Shown: positions 17,021 to 25,511 of the stretch, piece after piece
Layout of the letters: every line of letters begins with the position of its first letter
How positions within the stretch are numbered: the stretch's first letter is position 1
Source: Spirochaetota bacterium
GTDB taxonomy: Bacteria; Spirochaetota; UBA4802; UBA5550
Reading direction: 5' to 3'
NCBI GenBank assembly: GCA_017999915.1
Contig: JAGNKX010000007.1
Location: forward strand, 1 to 64,000
Length of the DNA stretch: 64,000 nucleotides
Notes under the pieces: generated by a model
Told to the model about the DNA's origin: nothing
Seen by the model: the letters and a program-made list of their open reading frames with translations, nothing else
The model's database searches: none
Position numbers and translations under genes: made by a program

Positions 17021-18277
17021 TCAGAACAAGCTGAATACCAGCGTCAGCGACAGGGCTGAAATGGCGATCGTAAAGAGCACCACGATAACGTTGTACAGTC
17101 TCGTGTTGGCGTAATCCCGCATGATTTTTTTGTCGTTGATGATGACGAGCATGCAGACCAGCACGAAGGGAAGGACGAGGCCGTTTATGACCTGCGAGAT
17201 CATCATTATCCTGATCAGGGGGATGTCGGGCATCAGGATGACCCCGGCGCCGATGAATATGAGCAGGGTGTACAGGATGTAGAATTGCGGCGCCTCGGTG
17301 AAATTCTTGTCGACCCCGGTCTCCCACCCGAAGCTTTCGCACACGCTGTAGGCCGTGGAGAGGGGGAGGATGGAGGCCGCGAAGAGGGACGCGTTCAGGA
17401 GGCCGAAGGCGAAAAGGAAGTAGCAGTAGTCTCCGGCCAGGGGGCGCAGGGCGCTGGCCGCGTCCGCCGCGGTCTTGATCGGCTGCTGGCCGTGGCCGCT
17501 GAAGAGCACGGTTCCGCACACGACGATGATGAAAAAGGCGACGATGTTGACGACGGTGCAGCCGATTATGGTGTCGATCTTCGAGTAGCGGTAGTTGTCG
17601 GCCTGGATCCCCTTTTCCGCCACCGAGGCCTGCTGGTAGAACTGCATCCACGGCGCGATGGTCGTTCCGATGACGCCGACGCAGGCGACCAGGTAATCGT
17701 ACTGGAAGTGGATGCGGGGCCGCACGATCTCGCTCGCGATTTCCGGCCAGGGCTGCTCCACCATGAATCCTGAAACGATATAGCTGATATAGAATACGCA
17801 GGCGACGAGGAACACCTTTTCCACCGACTTGTATGATCCCTTGACCACGATGTACCATACGACGCAGGCCCCGGCCGGCACCGACACGTACTTGCTGATG
17901 CCGAAGAGCTCCAGGCTCGCGGCGATGCCGGCGAATTCCGAGATGATGTTACCGAAATTGGTGAGGAGGATTAGGATCATCAGGTAGAAGGTGATCTTGA
18001 CGCCGAACTTTTCCCTGATCAGGTCGGAGAGGCCCTTGCCGGTGATGACGCCCATGCGGTTGCACATTTCCTGGACGAGCACCAGGGCGATGGTTATGGG
18101 GATGAGCGTCCAGAGGAGGGCGAACTTGAAATTGGCGCCCGCGAGGGAGTAGGTCGTGATGCCGCCGGCGTCGTTGTCGACGTTGGCGGTGATGATGCCG
18201 GGGCCCATCACCGACAGGAAGAGGATGAGGCGCTGTATCCTGGGGTTCGATTTTATCGATTCGAAGATTCTCATCAT
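17021..18277 (-). CDS. Nramp-family divalent metal transporter, Mg-type site
   Basis: The 418-residue, 11-helix SLC11/Nramp-fold protein is divergent at the metal site. The usual DPGN of helix 1 reads DAGG (Asp36 kept, Asn to Gly39, in NVDNDAGG). The helix 6 A-x-x-M-P-H site reads T-T-I-A-P-W (residues 205-210), so the metal-selecting Met is Ala. Nramp relatives lacking this Met include magnesium transporters (NRMTs), so Mg2+ is a better guess than Mn2+ or Fe2+. Its ATG overlaps the stop of the MgtE-N/CBS gene upstream, which supports an Mg2+-linked role. Confidence 0.85.
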   Translation of the reverse strand: MMRIFESIKSNPRIQRLILFLSVMGPGIITANVDNDAGGITTYSLAGANFKFALLWTLIPITIALVLVQEMCNRMGVITGKGLSDLIREKFGVKITFYLMILILLTNFGNIISEFAGIAASLELFGISKYVSVPAGACVVWYIVVKGSYKSVEKVFLVACVFYISYIVSGFMVEQPWPEIASEIVRPRIHFQYDYLVACVGVIGTTIAPWMQFYQQASVAEKGIQADNYRYSKIDTIIGCTVVNIVAFFIIVVCGTVLFSGHGQQPIKTAADAASALRPLAGDYCYFLFAFGLLNASLFAASILPLSTAYSVCESFGWETGVDKNFTEAPQFYILYTLLIFIGAGVILMPDIPLIRIMMISQVINGLVLPFVLVCMLVIINDKKIMRDYANTRLYNVIVVLFTIAISALSLTLVFSLF

Positions 18278-19563
18278 ACTTCCTCGGTCTCCTCACGGAT
18301 CTCGGGGAACACCGGCTCGAGGGCGTCCTTGATGGTGATGATGCCCTGTATACGGTCATATTCGTCGACGACTGGGACCACGGTGAAATTATATTTGTAG
18401 AATATCTGGGCCACGAGCTTGATGTGGGTGTCCACCTTGACCCTGACGACGTTCTCCCGCATGATATCCCCGATCGGCGTCTTCGATTCCGCCTTCAGGA
18501 GCTGTTTCAGGGTGAGCACGCCGATGGGCACGTCAAGGTCGTTCAGCACGTAGATGTAGTATATCGATTCTATGTCATCGGCCATCTTCTTGATCCTCTT
18601 CATGACCTTTGCCGCGGTCTCGCCCTGCTGGGCGGACAGGAACTCCGTGTTCATGAGGCTGCCCGCCACGCGGTCCGAATGCTTGAGGAGGGTCTTGATC
18701 TGGCCGACCTTTTCCTCCGGGAGGAGCTTGAACAGGTCGGAAACGGTCTCGTAGGGCATCTCGTCGAGAAGGTCCACGACCTCGTCCATGGGGGTCTCGT
18801 CCAGTATCCGGGCCAGGCGCTCGTGATCTATGGACTTGGCCATCATGAGGCGCATCTTCAGGGGCAATTCCTGTAAGATGTCCGACGCGGTGGCGTCGTC
18901 AAAGGAATTGAAAATGAGCAGGCGCTCCTCGGCCCCCAGGTCGATGAGTATGTCCGCCAGGTCGGCGGGGTGGAGCTGGGAGAGCTTGGAAGAGGGGACC
19001 CTGAGCGAGAGGGACTTGAAGTCCTCGGTCGCGGTAATGGGCTGGACGAACTTCCAGGAGATGAACTTGTCCTTCAGCTCGTAGGCGAAGAGCCATTTTA
19101 CCGCGGAATTGAAGAACCTGAGCCAGCCGAGCCGCCGAAGCAGCCCCTTGAAACCGACATCGACGTGGACGAGCCAGAGCTTGATGCCGTCCTTCAGGAT
19201 GTGCAGGTCGTTCACCCGCACCACCTTGGACCCGGCAATATCGACGATCTGCTTGTCCCAGAAGGTCTCCCGGAGGCGCAGCTCGCTGGCTGACAGCTTG
19301 AAGGGCTCCACCGGGTGGTCCGCCTCGTCAAGAACGACGAGCCTGTCCTCGAGGATGTTTTCGATGTATTTCCAGGGGTAATAGAGGAGCTTTTTCCGGA
19401 ATCCCTTGCGCACGATCAGGGCGTTGATCTTCGGGTACATGCCATGGACGTCGGCGACGACGTCATAGAGCCTGCCGATGGAGACGCTGTTGGCGTCGAC
19501 GACCGGCAGATTGATGATCTGCGACAGGTATATGAAGGATGCATGTCGGGCCCGGTCGGTCAT
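18274..19563 (-). CDS. Soluble PRC-barrel/MgtE-N/CBS protein, partner of the Nramp transporter
   Basis: The 429-residue cytoplasmic protein has two PRC-barrel-like segments (about residues 10-80 and 95-160), an MgtE N-terminal helical superfamily domain (about 175-290, LHPADLADILIDLG), and two CBS motifs (about 295-425). In MgtE channels these cytosolic domains sense Mg2+ and close the pore. Here the pore domain is absent and the next gene, overlapping by 4 nt, encodes an Nramp-like transporter. I infer that this protein gates or regulates that transporter. Such soluble MgtE-N/CBS proteins do occur beside Nramp genes in other bacteria. Confidence 0.85.
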   Translation of the reverse strand: MTDRARHASFIYLSQIINLPVVDANSVSIGRLYDVVADVHGMYPKINALIVRKGFRKKLLYYPWKYIENILEDRLVVLDEADHPVEPFKLSASELRLRETFWDKQIVDIAGSKVVRVNDLHILKDGIKLWLVHVDVGFKGLLRRLGWLRFFNSAVKWLFAYELKDKFISWKFVQPITATEDFKSLSLRVPSSKLSQLHPADLADILIDLGAEERLLIFNSFDDATASDILQELPLKMRLMMAKSIDHERLARILDETPMDEVVDLLDEMPYETVSDLFKLLPEEKVGQIKTLLKHSDRVAGSLMNTEFLSAQQGETAAKVMKRIKKMADDIESIYYIYVLNDLDVPIGVLTLKQLLKAESKTPIGDIMRENVVRVKVDTHIKLVAQIFYKYNFTVVPVVDEYDRIQGIITIKDALEPVFPEIREETEEV

Positions 19564-19619
19564 ATGGATTGGTCTCTTGTTTCATGGACGCGGTTAAAAA
19601 TGTACCGTATGAATGAGTA

Positions 19620-19749
19620 CCCGCGCCATGGGCGCGGGCTTGTTTCATACAATATCCATACTGCATATTTTTCAAGTAGAATTGGCTGGAAAATTGAAAT
19701 AATTTTAATTAATCGCAGTCCGGCATCCGTCCTGCCGATAGTTATCGGC
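19620..19749. repeat. Intergenic hairpin and GCCGATAGTTATCGGC palindrome
   Basis: The 394-nt gap between the divergent MgtE-N/CBS and TMEM43 genes holds an 8-bp hairpin (CCCGCGCC 19620-19627, GGCGCGGG 19631-19638). On the minus strand this falls in the leader of the metal-transport unit, about 57 nt before its start, and could affect expression. The near-palindrome GCCGATAGTTATCGGC is at 19734-19749 and recurs elsewhere. No open frame of note is present. Confidence 0.5.
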
Positions 19750-19957
19750 TTCCTGTTGTTTTTCTTTACGGCGCGTGAAAACTCGGAGCGTTGAGGACAC
19801 GCACGACATTTAATTTAAATTCTTGACATTTATTTCAAGTTGTGGCTGTGATAAAAGCCGGTCGCAGATGGATTTTTCCGTATGGTGCATGCAGCTGCTT
19901 CAGGCTGAATATAACGTTCGCCGGAAGAGATAAATATTAAAAAAAGGAGGATTCATT

Positions 19958-21052
19958 ATGGTTGATGATAGCGGCATGAGCGAAACTTCCGTAACAACCG
20001 AGGGCCCGCTGAGCCAGATCGGTTCGTCTATCAAGGGTGTCTTTATCGGACTGATATGCTTCATAGCGGCATTTCCGGTGCTGTATTGCGGAGCTACCAG
20101 GGTGATGTGGAACAAGGTTCTTAAAGAAGCTGTTCCTGTCGAGCAGGCCAAATCGGGCAAACCGGCATACGTGACCGGCATAGCCACGGCTGAAAAGATC
20201 GGCGATCCTCCCAATGTCGCCGTCGGGGATTACCTGACGATATCGAAGACCCCCCAGGTGTACGCATGGGTCGAGCATGTCAAGGAAGAATCGAAGAAAG
20301 AGCGCTCCGGAGTGGCGAGCAAGAAGACCACCACGACCAAGACCTATTCCTACGCGCTGGAATGGACCGGCGATCCGAAGCCTATTTCATCATTTAACAA
20401 TGAAAAATGGCAGACCTGGTGCCGCAACAATAACCTGAATCCCAACGTGCTGAACCCCACCCTGGACGAGAAGGCGACATCCATCTACGCCAACAACTGC
20501 CAGGTCAAGGGCTATGCTATCGACGTAAAAGCGGTCTCCTTTTACTCCGGCTCCAAGGACATGGGGTCCAAGTACATCAAGGGGAAGGAGGGCGCCCCGG
20601 TCCTGGGCGACAAGCGGATCAACTACACCGCGCAGCCCTCGGGAGTCGAGTACACCTTCGCAGGCGCCGTGAGCGGCAAGAGCATCGTTCCCTTCGAATC
20701 CGGCAAGGAAACCAAGCTGGCCGGCGGCACCGGCAGCTTTGACGCCCTTATCCAGGGGCTGAAGTCGGAAGATAAAATGAAGGGGATACTCTTCTTCTTC
20801 GGCGGGTTCATACTTATGGCCATAGGCCTGAATGGCATGATTGGCCCGCTCACTACGCTCCTCGAGTTCATCCCCTTCCTGGGCGACCTGGGCGCGGGCC
20901 TGATCAGGGTGGTACTCACCATCGTCGCCCTCGTGATTTCGGCCCTGTTCTACTGGCTCATCAAGCTCTGGTTCCTGTGGCTGATTCTCATCATAGCGGG
21001 CGTTGTCGCCATGATTGTCATCAAGAAGATGAAAAAGCCGGCGACTGCGTAA
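19958..21052 (+). CDS. TMEM43 (LUMA) family membrane protein
   Basis: The 364-residue product has one N-terminal transmembrane helix (about residues 25-50) and a large extracytoplasmic, mainly beta domain (about 55-265). A C-terminal cluster of three helices (about 268-360) carries the signature GLNGMIGPLTTLLEFIPFLG. This is the plan of the TMEM43/DUF1625 family, conserved from bacteria to animals and without an established bacterial role. A strong AAGGAGG site is 8 nt upstream. It is monocistronic with a good terminator, and its message is bracketed by two copies of the 14-nt palindrome CCGATAGTTATCGG. Confidence 0.85.
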   Translation: MVDDSGMSETSVTTEGPLSQIGSSIKGVFIGLICFIAAFPVLYCGATRVMWNKVLKEAVPVEQAKSGKPAYVTGIATAEKIGDPPNVAVGDYLTISKTPQVYAWVEHVKEESKKERSGVASKKTTTTKTYSYALEWTGDPKPISSFNNEKWQTWCRNNNLNPNVLNPTLDEKATSIYANNCQVKGYAIDVKAVSFYSGSKDMGSKYIKGKEGAPVLGDKRINYTAQPSGVEYTFAGAVSGKSIVPFESGKETKLAGGTGSFDALIQGLKSEDKMKGILFFFGGFILMAIGLNGMIGPLTTLLEFIPFLGDLGAGLIRVVLTIVALVISALFYWLIKLWFLWLILIIAGVVAMIVIKKMKKPATA

Positions 21053-21053
21053 A

Positions 21054-21067
21054 CCGATAACTATCGG
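21054..21067. repeat. CCGATAACTATCGG palindrome copy after TMEM43 gene
   Basis: CCGATAACTATCGG begins 2 nt after the TAA stop. It is the reverse complement of the palindromic word at 19735-19748, and the same word lies inside a gene at 33576-33589. Confidence 0.7.
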
Positions 21068-21081
21068 AACGAAAAAACAGA

Positions 21082-21109
21082 GGGGCTGTCAAGCGACAGT
21101 CCCTTTTTT
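21082..21109 (+). terminator. Rho-independent terminator of the TMEM43 gene
   Basis: A 9-bp stem (21082-21090 with 21095-21103, one G-T wobble) has a 4-nt loop AAGC and six T residues immediately after. The position, 30 nt after the stop codon, is right for the preceding gene. Confidence 0.85.
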
Positions 21110-21120
21110 ATTGAAACAAT

Positions 21121-21148
21121 GAATGCGCGGTCACGTGACCGCGCATTC
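21121..21148. repeat. Perfect 28-nt palindrome between convergent genes
   Basis: Arms of 14 nt (GAATGCGCGGTCAC) meet at a central CACGTG with no spacer. It overlaps the first base of the stop codon of the minus-strand gene. It could end transcription of that gene or serve as a bidirectional stop, although no T-run follows on the minus strand. Confidence 0.6.
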
Positions 21149-22230
21149 TAAATCGGGTTTTTCTTCGAAAAAAAAACCAGGTACAGGAACACGGCATAGG
21201 CGGCCACGGCCGCGATGGAGAAGGCCCGGAAGTAAAAACCCAGGGGAGCCAGCACCGTCACCACTATCCAGTGGAACAGGATGACCTTCCCCGAGTGGAG
21301 CTTCAGGGGGAAATCGTCGCGCCGGCAGATCACCGCCAGGCCGTTCAGGTTCCAGCCGTAAAGCGAAATAAGGGCGTGGAGCTTCAGGAGGAGCTTCCCT
21401 CCCGGCGGCTCCGGTATGAATACGTACAGGAGGATATAGGCGATCCCGGTGACGGCGGTCATGATCAGGAACACCGCGCCGGAAGTGAGGAAGGCCTTGG
21501 CCTGTCGGCGCTCTCCCAGCTTCAGGTACATGGTGAAGATGATGACCACTGTGACGAAGAGGATCAGGGCGATGGCAAGCTGGGCCATGACCAGCTCCAG
21601 GAGGATGAACACGAAGAAGATGATCACGCCCAGGTTCACAGCCCAGAAGCAGTACTCCCGGAGGAGGCCCATCCGCCGGCCGCCGGTCTTTTCCATCATC
21701 CCGAACATGACCGACATGGTTATGAGGGACACCGGGAAGGAGAACCCGAGAAAGAATATGTCCAGGGTGAGCTTGGGGGACGACACCACGTGCCAGTATT
21801 CATGGTTGCAGATCACCAGGGAAGATATGGCAAGGCCCAGGGAGAGGCAGAGGAGGGACGCCTGGTGGAACTTCGCCGACACCGGCACCGACCCCCTGAA
21901 GAAATCCCACGGGAAGAAGGAGAATCGCTCCGCCCTGACGGTCTCCACCAGGAGCCCCAGCGTAACGGCGACGGCGACCGCGTAGAGATACATCTGGAAG
22001 AACGCGAACACCGCGTAAAGGAGCGAGAGAATGTAAAACGACCCGGTCCTCGGGGAGAGACGGTCCTTTTGCTCCGTGTAGACCAGTATGCACGCGCCGC
22101 CGCTGCAGAGATTGAACAGGAAAATGTGAAGGCGCTCGAAATTAAGGCCCGGGACAAAGAGCTGAAGAAAGCCGAAAACCAGGGCCGTTGTCATTGTCAG
22201 GAGGAGGATGGTTTTTGTCATGGTGTTCAT
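21148..22230 (-). CDS. Polytopic inner-membrane protein, unknown function
   Basis: The 360-residue protein has about ten hydrophobic helices and almost no soluble domain. Conserved-looking polar residues inside membrane segments include ICNHEYWH (about residues 140-147) and a His-rich C-terminal half (LKLHALISLYGWNLNG, KLHSGKVILFHW). His-bearing helices could bind haem or metal, but I cannot name a family. It ends an apparent three-gene unit with the two epimerase-like genes, 51 nt after the upstream gene. Confidence 0.75.
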   Translation of the reverse strand: MNTMTKTILLLTMTTALVFGFLQLFVPGLNFERLHIFLFNLCSGGACILVYTEQKDRLSPRTGSFYILSLLYAVFAFFQMYLYAVAVAVTLGLLVETVRAERFSFFPWDFFRGSVPVSAKFHQASLLCLSLGLAISSLVICNHEYWHVVSSPKLTLDIFFLGFSFPVSLITMSVMFGMMEKTGGRRMGLLREYCFWAVNLGVIIFFVFILLELVMAQLAIALILFVTVVIIFTMYLKLGERRQAKAFLTSGAVFLIMTAVTGIAYILLYVFIPEPPGGKLLLKLHALISLYGWNLNGLAVICRRDDFPLKLHSGKVILFHWIVVTVLAPLGFYFRAFSIAAVAAYAVFLYLVFFSKKNPI

Positions 22231-22281
22231 GGTCTGCCGTTCCGGTGACGTTATTGCCCGCTGCCGGGATACATTATATCT

Positions 22282-23649
22282 TCACCGCTCTTTAATACCA
22301 AGCAAAAAATGGAGCGCCTTTTCCAGCGTTTCATGCTTGAACCGGTAGCCGGATTGGACCAGCTTGCGGCATGATACGCGGGTGCTCGAGAGGAGCACCT
22401 CCCGTCCCATCCTTCCGAATATCAGGCGGATGACCGGCGCCGGAATGGACAGGAGCGCCGGCCGCCCCAGGACCCTGGCCAGGGTCGCCACGAATTCCCT
22501 GTTGCTCACCGGAGCCGGCGCCGCGATGTTGACCGCTCCCCTGACGCCGTCGTTGAACAGAATGTGCTCCACCGCTCCGACCAGGTCCTCCATGGAAATC
22601 CAGCTTATGTACTGGCCGCCGGGGCCCATCACCCCGCCCAGGCCGAGGCGCGCGGCTGGTAGGTAGCGGCCCAGGGCGCCGCCGGCCGGATGGAGGACCA
22701 CGCCGATGCGGAGGAAGATCACGCGGATGCCCCGCTCCACCGCGGGCCGGGCCGCGGCCTCCCAGGCGCGGCAGACCCCGGAAATGAAGTCCGCTCCGGG
22801 GGGATCTTCTTCGGTCAAGGTGGAGTCGCCGCGGTTTCCGTACAGCCCTATGGCCGAGGCGCAGAGGAGGGTCCCCGGCGGATTGTCCATGGCGGCCAGC
22901 CGTTCCGCGATCAGTCGGGTTCCCCTGACGCGGCTTTTCATGATGCGCTCCATTTTTTCATTGGTCCAGGCCCCTTCGCCGATGGGCTCCCCCGCCAGGT
23001 GTATGACAGCGTCGGTGCCGCTGAAATCGTGGTCGATGATCCCCCTGTCCGGGTCCCAGGAGGCGCCGCCCGCGGCGGCGCCATGACGCGCCAGCGCCGT
23101 GATGTGATGGCCCTGGGTTCCGAGGAACGGGACGAGGCTTTTGCCGATAAGGCCGCTCGCGCCGGTCACGGCTATCCTCAGGGGACGTCGCCTTTCCCTG
23201 AGTATTGTGTCATGGAGGGTGATCCGATGGCGGTAATCGAACATTCTCTCGATCTTACGGCGGATATAACCGCCGATGAAGAGCCTGGTGACCGCGTGGA
23301 CCTTGAAGCGGTACTGGATCCGGTCTTCCAGGAAGCTCGTGCTGCCATCGCCCGGTATGAAGAGGTGCTCGTGGCGCCATTCGGAAAAGGGGCCCCGCAC
23401 CTGCACATCGGCGAAGCGCCTGCCCGGAACGACATCGCGGTGGCGCGCCGTCCAACGTATCTTTATCGGGCCGATGGAGAGGAGGAATGTCGTTGTCGAA
23501 CCCTCGCTTACGGATCCCTCATCGATGACCTCGACCCGTTCCCAGGGAGGAGTCAGGCGCTGGAGCGCGCCGGGACTCCCGTGCCATCGGTAGAGGGCGT
23601 CGGCGGACACGGGGAAGGGGGTCCGCTTGATGAATTGTTCACGGTCCAT
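22282..23649 (-). CDS. SRPBCC domain fused to TIGR01777-family epimerase
   Basis: The 455-residue protein has residues 1-150 forming an SRPBCC (START-like) ligand-binding domain (FPVSADALYRWHGSPGALQR at the start). Residues about 158-455 are an SDR-type epimerase of the TIGR01777/YfcH family, with Rossmann motif VTGASGLIGKSL and family blocks DAVIHLAGEPI, ASAIGLYGNRGD and ISWISMEDLVGA. Enzyme activity is unproven for this family. A hydrophobic-ligand or cell-division link has been proposed from plant and bacterial relatives. It lies 9 nt after a second family member, which suggests gene duplication within an operon. Confidence 0.9.
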   Translation of the reverse strand: MDREQFIKRTPFPVSADALYRWHGSPGALQRLTPPWERVEVIDEGSVSEGSTTTFLLSIGPIKIRWTARHRDVVPGRRFADVQVRGPFSEWRHEHLFIPGDGSTSFLEDRIQYRFKVHAVTRLFIGGYIRRKIERMFDYRHRITLHDTILRERRRPLRIAVTGASGLIGKSLVPFLGTQGHHITALARHGAAAGGASWDPDRGIIDHDFSGTDAVIHLAGEPIGEGAWTNEKMERIMKSRVRGTRLIAERLAAMDNPPGTLLCASAIGLYGNRGDSTLTEEDPPGADFISGVCRAWEAAARPAVERGIRVIFLRIGVVLHPAGGALGRYLPAARLGLGGVMGPGGQYISWISMEDLVGAVEHILFNDGVRGAVNIAAPAPVSNREFVATLARVLGRPALLSIPAPVIRLIFGRMGREVLLSSTRVSCRKLVQSGYRFKHETLEKALHFLLGIKER

Positions 23650-23658
23650 CGGCTGCTC

Positions 23659-24573
23659 TCAGGGTTTCCCGATGATATCGGCAAGGGCCTCCCTGATGGC
23701 GGGATAGCGGAAAGCGAATTTTTCTTTCTGCAGGCGCGACGGCAGCGCTTTCTGCCCCTTGAGAAGAAAACCGCCGAATTCGCCCATGGCCATCTTCAAT
23801 AGAAAGCCGGGCGCGGGGGGCACGATGGGGAAAGTCCCCAGGGCGCGGTTGAGCTCCCGGGTCAGCTCGCGGTTCGTCACCGGCGCCGGTGCCGTGCAGT
23901 TGACCGGGCCCTTCAGGGACCTGCGCTCCAGGGTGAAGAGGAGCGCCGACGCGAGGTCGTCCTCGTGTATCCAGGAAAACCACTGCTTCCCCGGACCGAG
24001 GCGGTTCCCCAGGCGCATCCTGAAAATTTTGGCGAGGATGTCCATGGCGCCGCCGCTCCGTCCCAGGATCACCCCGAACCGCGTCAGGACCACCCGGGCG
24101 CCGAAATCCCCGGCCCTGAGGGCCTCCGCCTCCCAGTCCCGGCTCACCCGGGCAAGGAAATCATCGCCCGGAGGGTCATTTTCCGTGAGGGCCTCGTCGC
24201 CGTGAAAACCGTAATAACCCACCGCGGAGGCGTTGATCAGGTCGATGGATCCCTTTTTACGCTTTCCCATGGCGTCGACGACATTCCGCGTTATGAGGAT
24301 ACGGCTGTTGTATATCGCTTCTTTTTTTTGCCTTGTCCAGCGGCTGAAGATCGAAACGCCGGCGAGGTTGACCACCGCGTCATGGCCCGCCAGGACCTCC
24401 TGCCAGGGGCCCGGCTTCGACGCGTCGGCCGAGATGACCGACACCCCTTCTGGCGGCGCGGCCTTGTTGGCCGGATTGTGCTCTATCACCGTGACGCCGT
24501 GGCCCTTCCGGATGAGCAGGGCCGTTAGCCTGGTCCCGACGAATCCGAGGCCCCCTGTGATGAATATTTTCAT
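23659..24573 (-). CDS. TIGR01777-family epimerase (NAD-dependent SDR)
   Basis: The 304-residue extended SDR has the N-terminal dinucleotide motif TGGLGFVGTRLTALL and family blocks NLAGVSIFSRW, NASAVGYYGFHGDEAL and FSWIHEDDLASA. It is paralogous to the C-terminal part of the gene just downstream but lacks the SRPBCC domain. First gene of a three-gene minus-strand unit. The substrate is unknown; the sequence supports only an NAD(P)-binding sugar- or steroid-like epimerase or reductase fold. Confidence 0.9.
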   Translation of the reverse strand: MKIFITGGLGFVGTRLTALLIRKGHGVTVIEHNPANKAAPPEGVSVISADASKPGPWQEVLAGHDAVVNLAGVSIFSRWTRQKKEAIYNSRILITRNVVDAMGKRKKGSIDLINASAVGYYGFHGDEALTENDPPGDDFLARVSRDWEAEALRAGDFGARVVLTRFGVILGRSGGAMDILAKIFRMRLGNRLGPGKQWFSWIHEDDLASALLFTLERRSLKGPVNCTAPAPVTNRELTRELNRALGTFPIVPPAPGFLLKMAMGEFGGFLLKGQKALPSRLQKEKFAFRYPAIREALADIIGKP

Positions 24574-24779
24574 ATTATTACCTCCGGGGCGTTATCATTT
24601 AATTGGAATAACTGAAGGTTCCCTGTAACAGTTCACGGATAGAGTGACAGTAGCGCCCTTCATGAAAGAAGTCTACAAATAAATTATTATTGATAAATAA
24701 TGGGCGGTTATTATTTTGTAACTCAAAAAAGACTGCTGTTTCTTACTATCTGTATAAAATTCCACGGAGCAGCTTAACG

Positions 24780-25427
24780 ATGAAAAAAGCACTGGTAGCG
24801 GTCGGCATAATCGGATTTTGCGTCCTTATCTATTTTGTATGCGGCGAGTCGGATAAGCCCGGCGATTCAAAGTCTTCCCTGATGACGAGCACCGAGGATA
24901 GCGGGAACAGGGGCACGGGCCCGGATGAGGAAGAGTCCGGCGCGGAAAGCGATGTCGACCAGGAAAAAACCGACCAGGAGGAAGCCCGGAAAACGCCTGA
25001 AAATACGGTCTCCTTCATGGTGAGAGGCGAGGGCCGCACCAACACCTACAAATCGGTCAATCCCTTCATCAAGATCGCCCGGTCGTCGGATTTGACCGGC
25101 TATGTGGCCAACTTCGCCAGCGACATGACCGGCATCAAGGTCGCGGACCAGTCGACCTACAGCCATGTGTTTTCCATGCTGATCCCGGGAGACGTGACGC
25201 CGGGCGCCCTCTCCGAACGATCAAGCAACTTCATGGTCCAGTACTTCGGCACCGAAAGCGGGGTGATGTACAGCCTCGATGTCAATTATCCCTTTACCCT
25301 CACCATCGACGAATGGGGAGGCCCCGGCGGAAGGGCCAGGGGCACCTTTTCCGGCGAATTGAAAGTCGATGGGTCGGGCAACGTCATCTATATCCAGGAT
25401 GGGAGATTCGACGCCGGGATTCAGTAG
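24780..25427 (+). CDS. Secreted or membrane-anchored acidic protein, unknown function
   Basis: The start ATG is at 24780 (ACGGAGC about 10 nt upstream); a longer reading would add 30 atypical residues. The 215-residue product begins MKKALVAVGIIGFCVLIYFV followed by CGES. The YFVC could be a relaxed lipobox, or the segment may just be an anchor. An acidic, low-complexity linker (about residues 30-75, rich in Glu, Asp and Ser) separates it from a C-terminal beta-rich domain. No known family. The neighbouring genes are unrelated, so no role can be inferred. Confidence 0.65.
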   Translation: MKKALVAVGIIGFCVLIYFVCGESDKPGDSKSSLMTSTEDSGNRGTGPDEEESGAESDVDQEKTDQEEARKTPENTVSFMVRGEGRTNTYKSVNPFIKIARSSDLTGYVANFASDMTGIKVADQSTYSHVFSMLIPGDVTPGALSERSSNFMVQYFGTESGVMYSLDVNYPFTLTIDEWGGPGGRARGTFSGELKVDGSGNVIYIQDGRFDAGIQ

Positions 25428-25511
25428 CTTCACGTTTCCATCCCTCTTTCCTCTTGACTTTGCATACATATCTATTACGAATGTTCATATCCCATTTTTT
25501 GAGAGGGTCCT

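Noticed and set aside
19620-19638. Mg2+ riboswitch (M-box) before the MgtE-N/CBS gene
   Set aside because: Only a single 8-bp hairpin is visible. The long M-box scaffold and its conserved words are absent.
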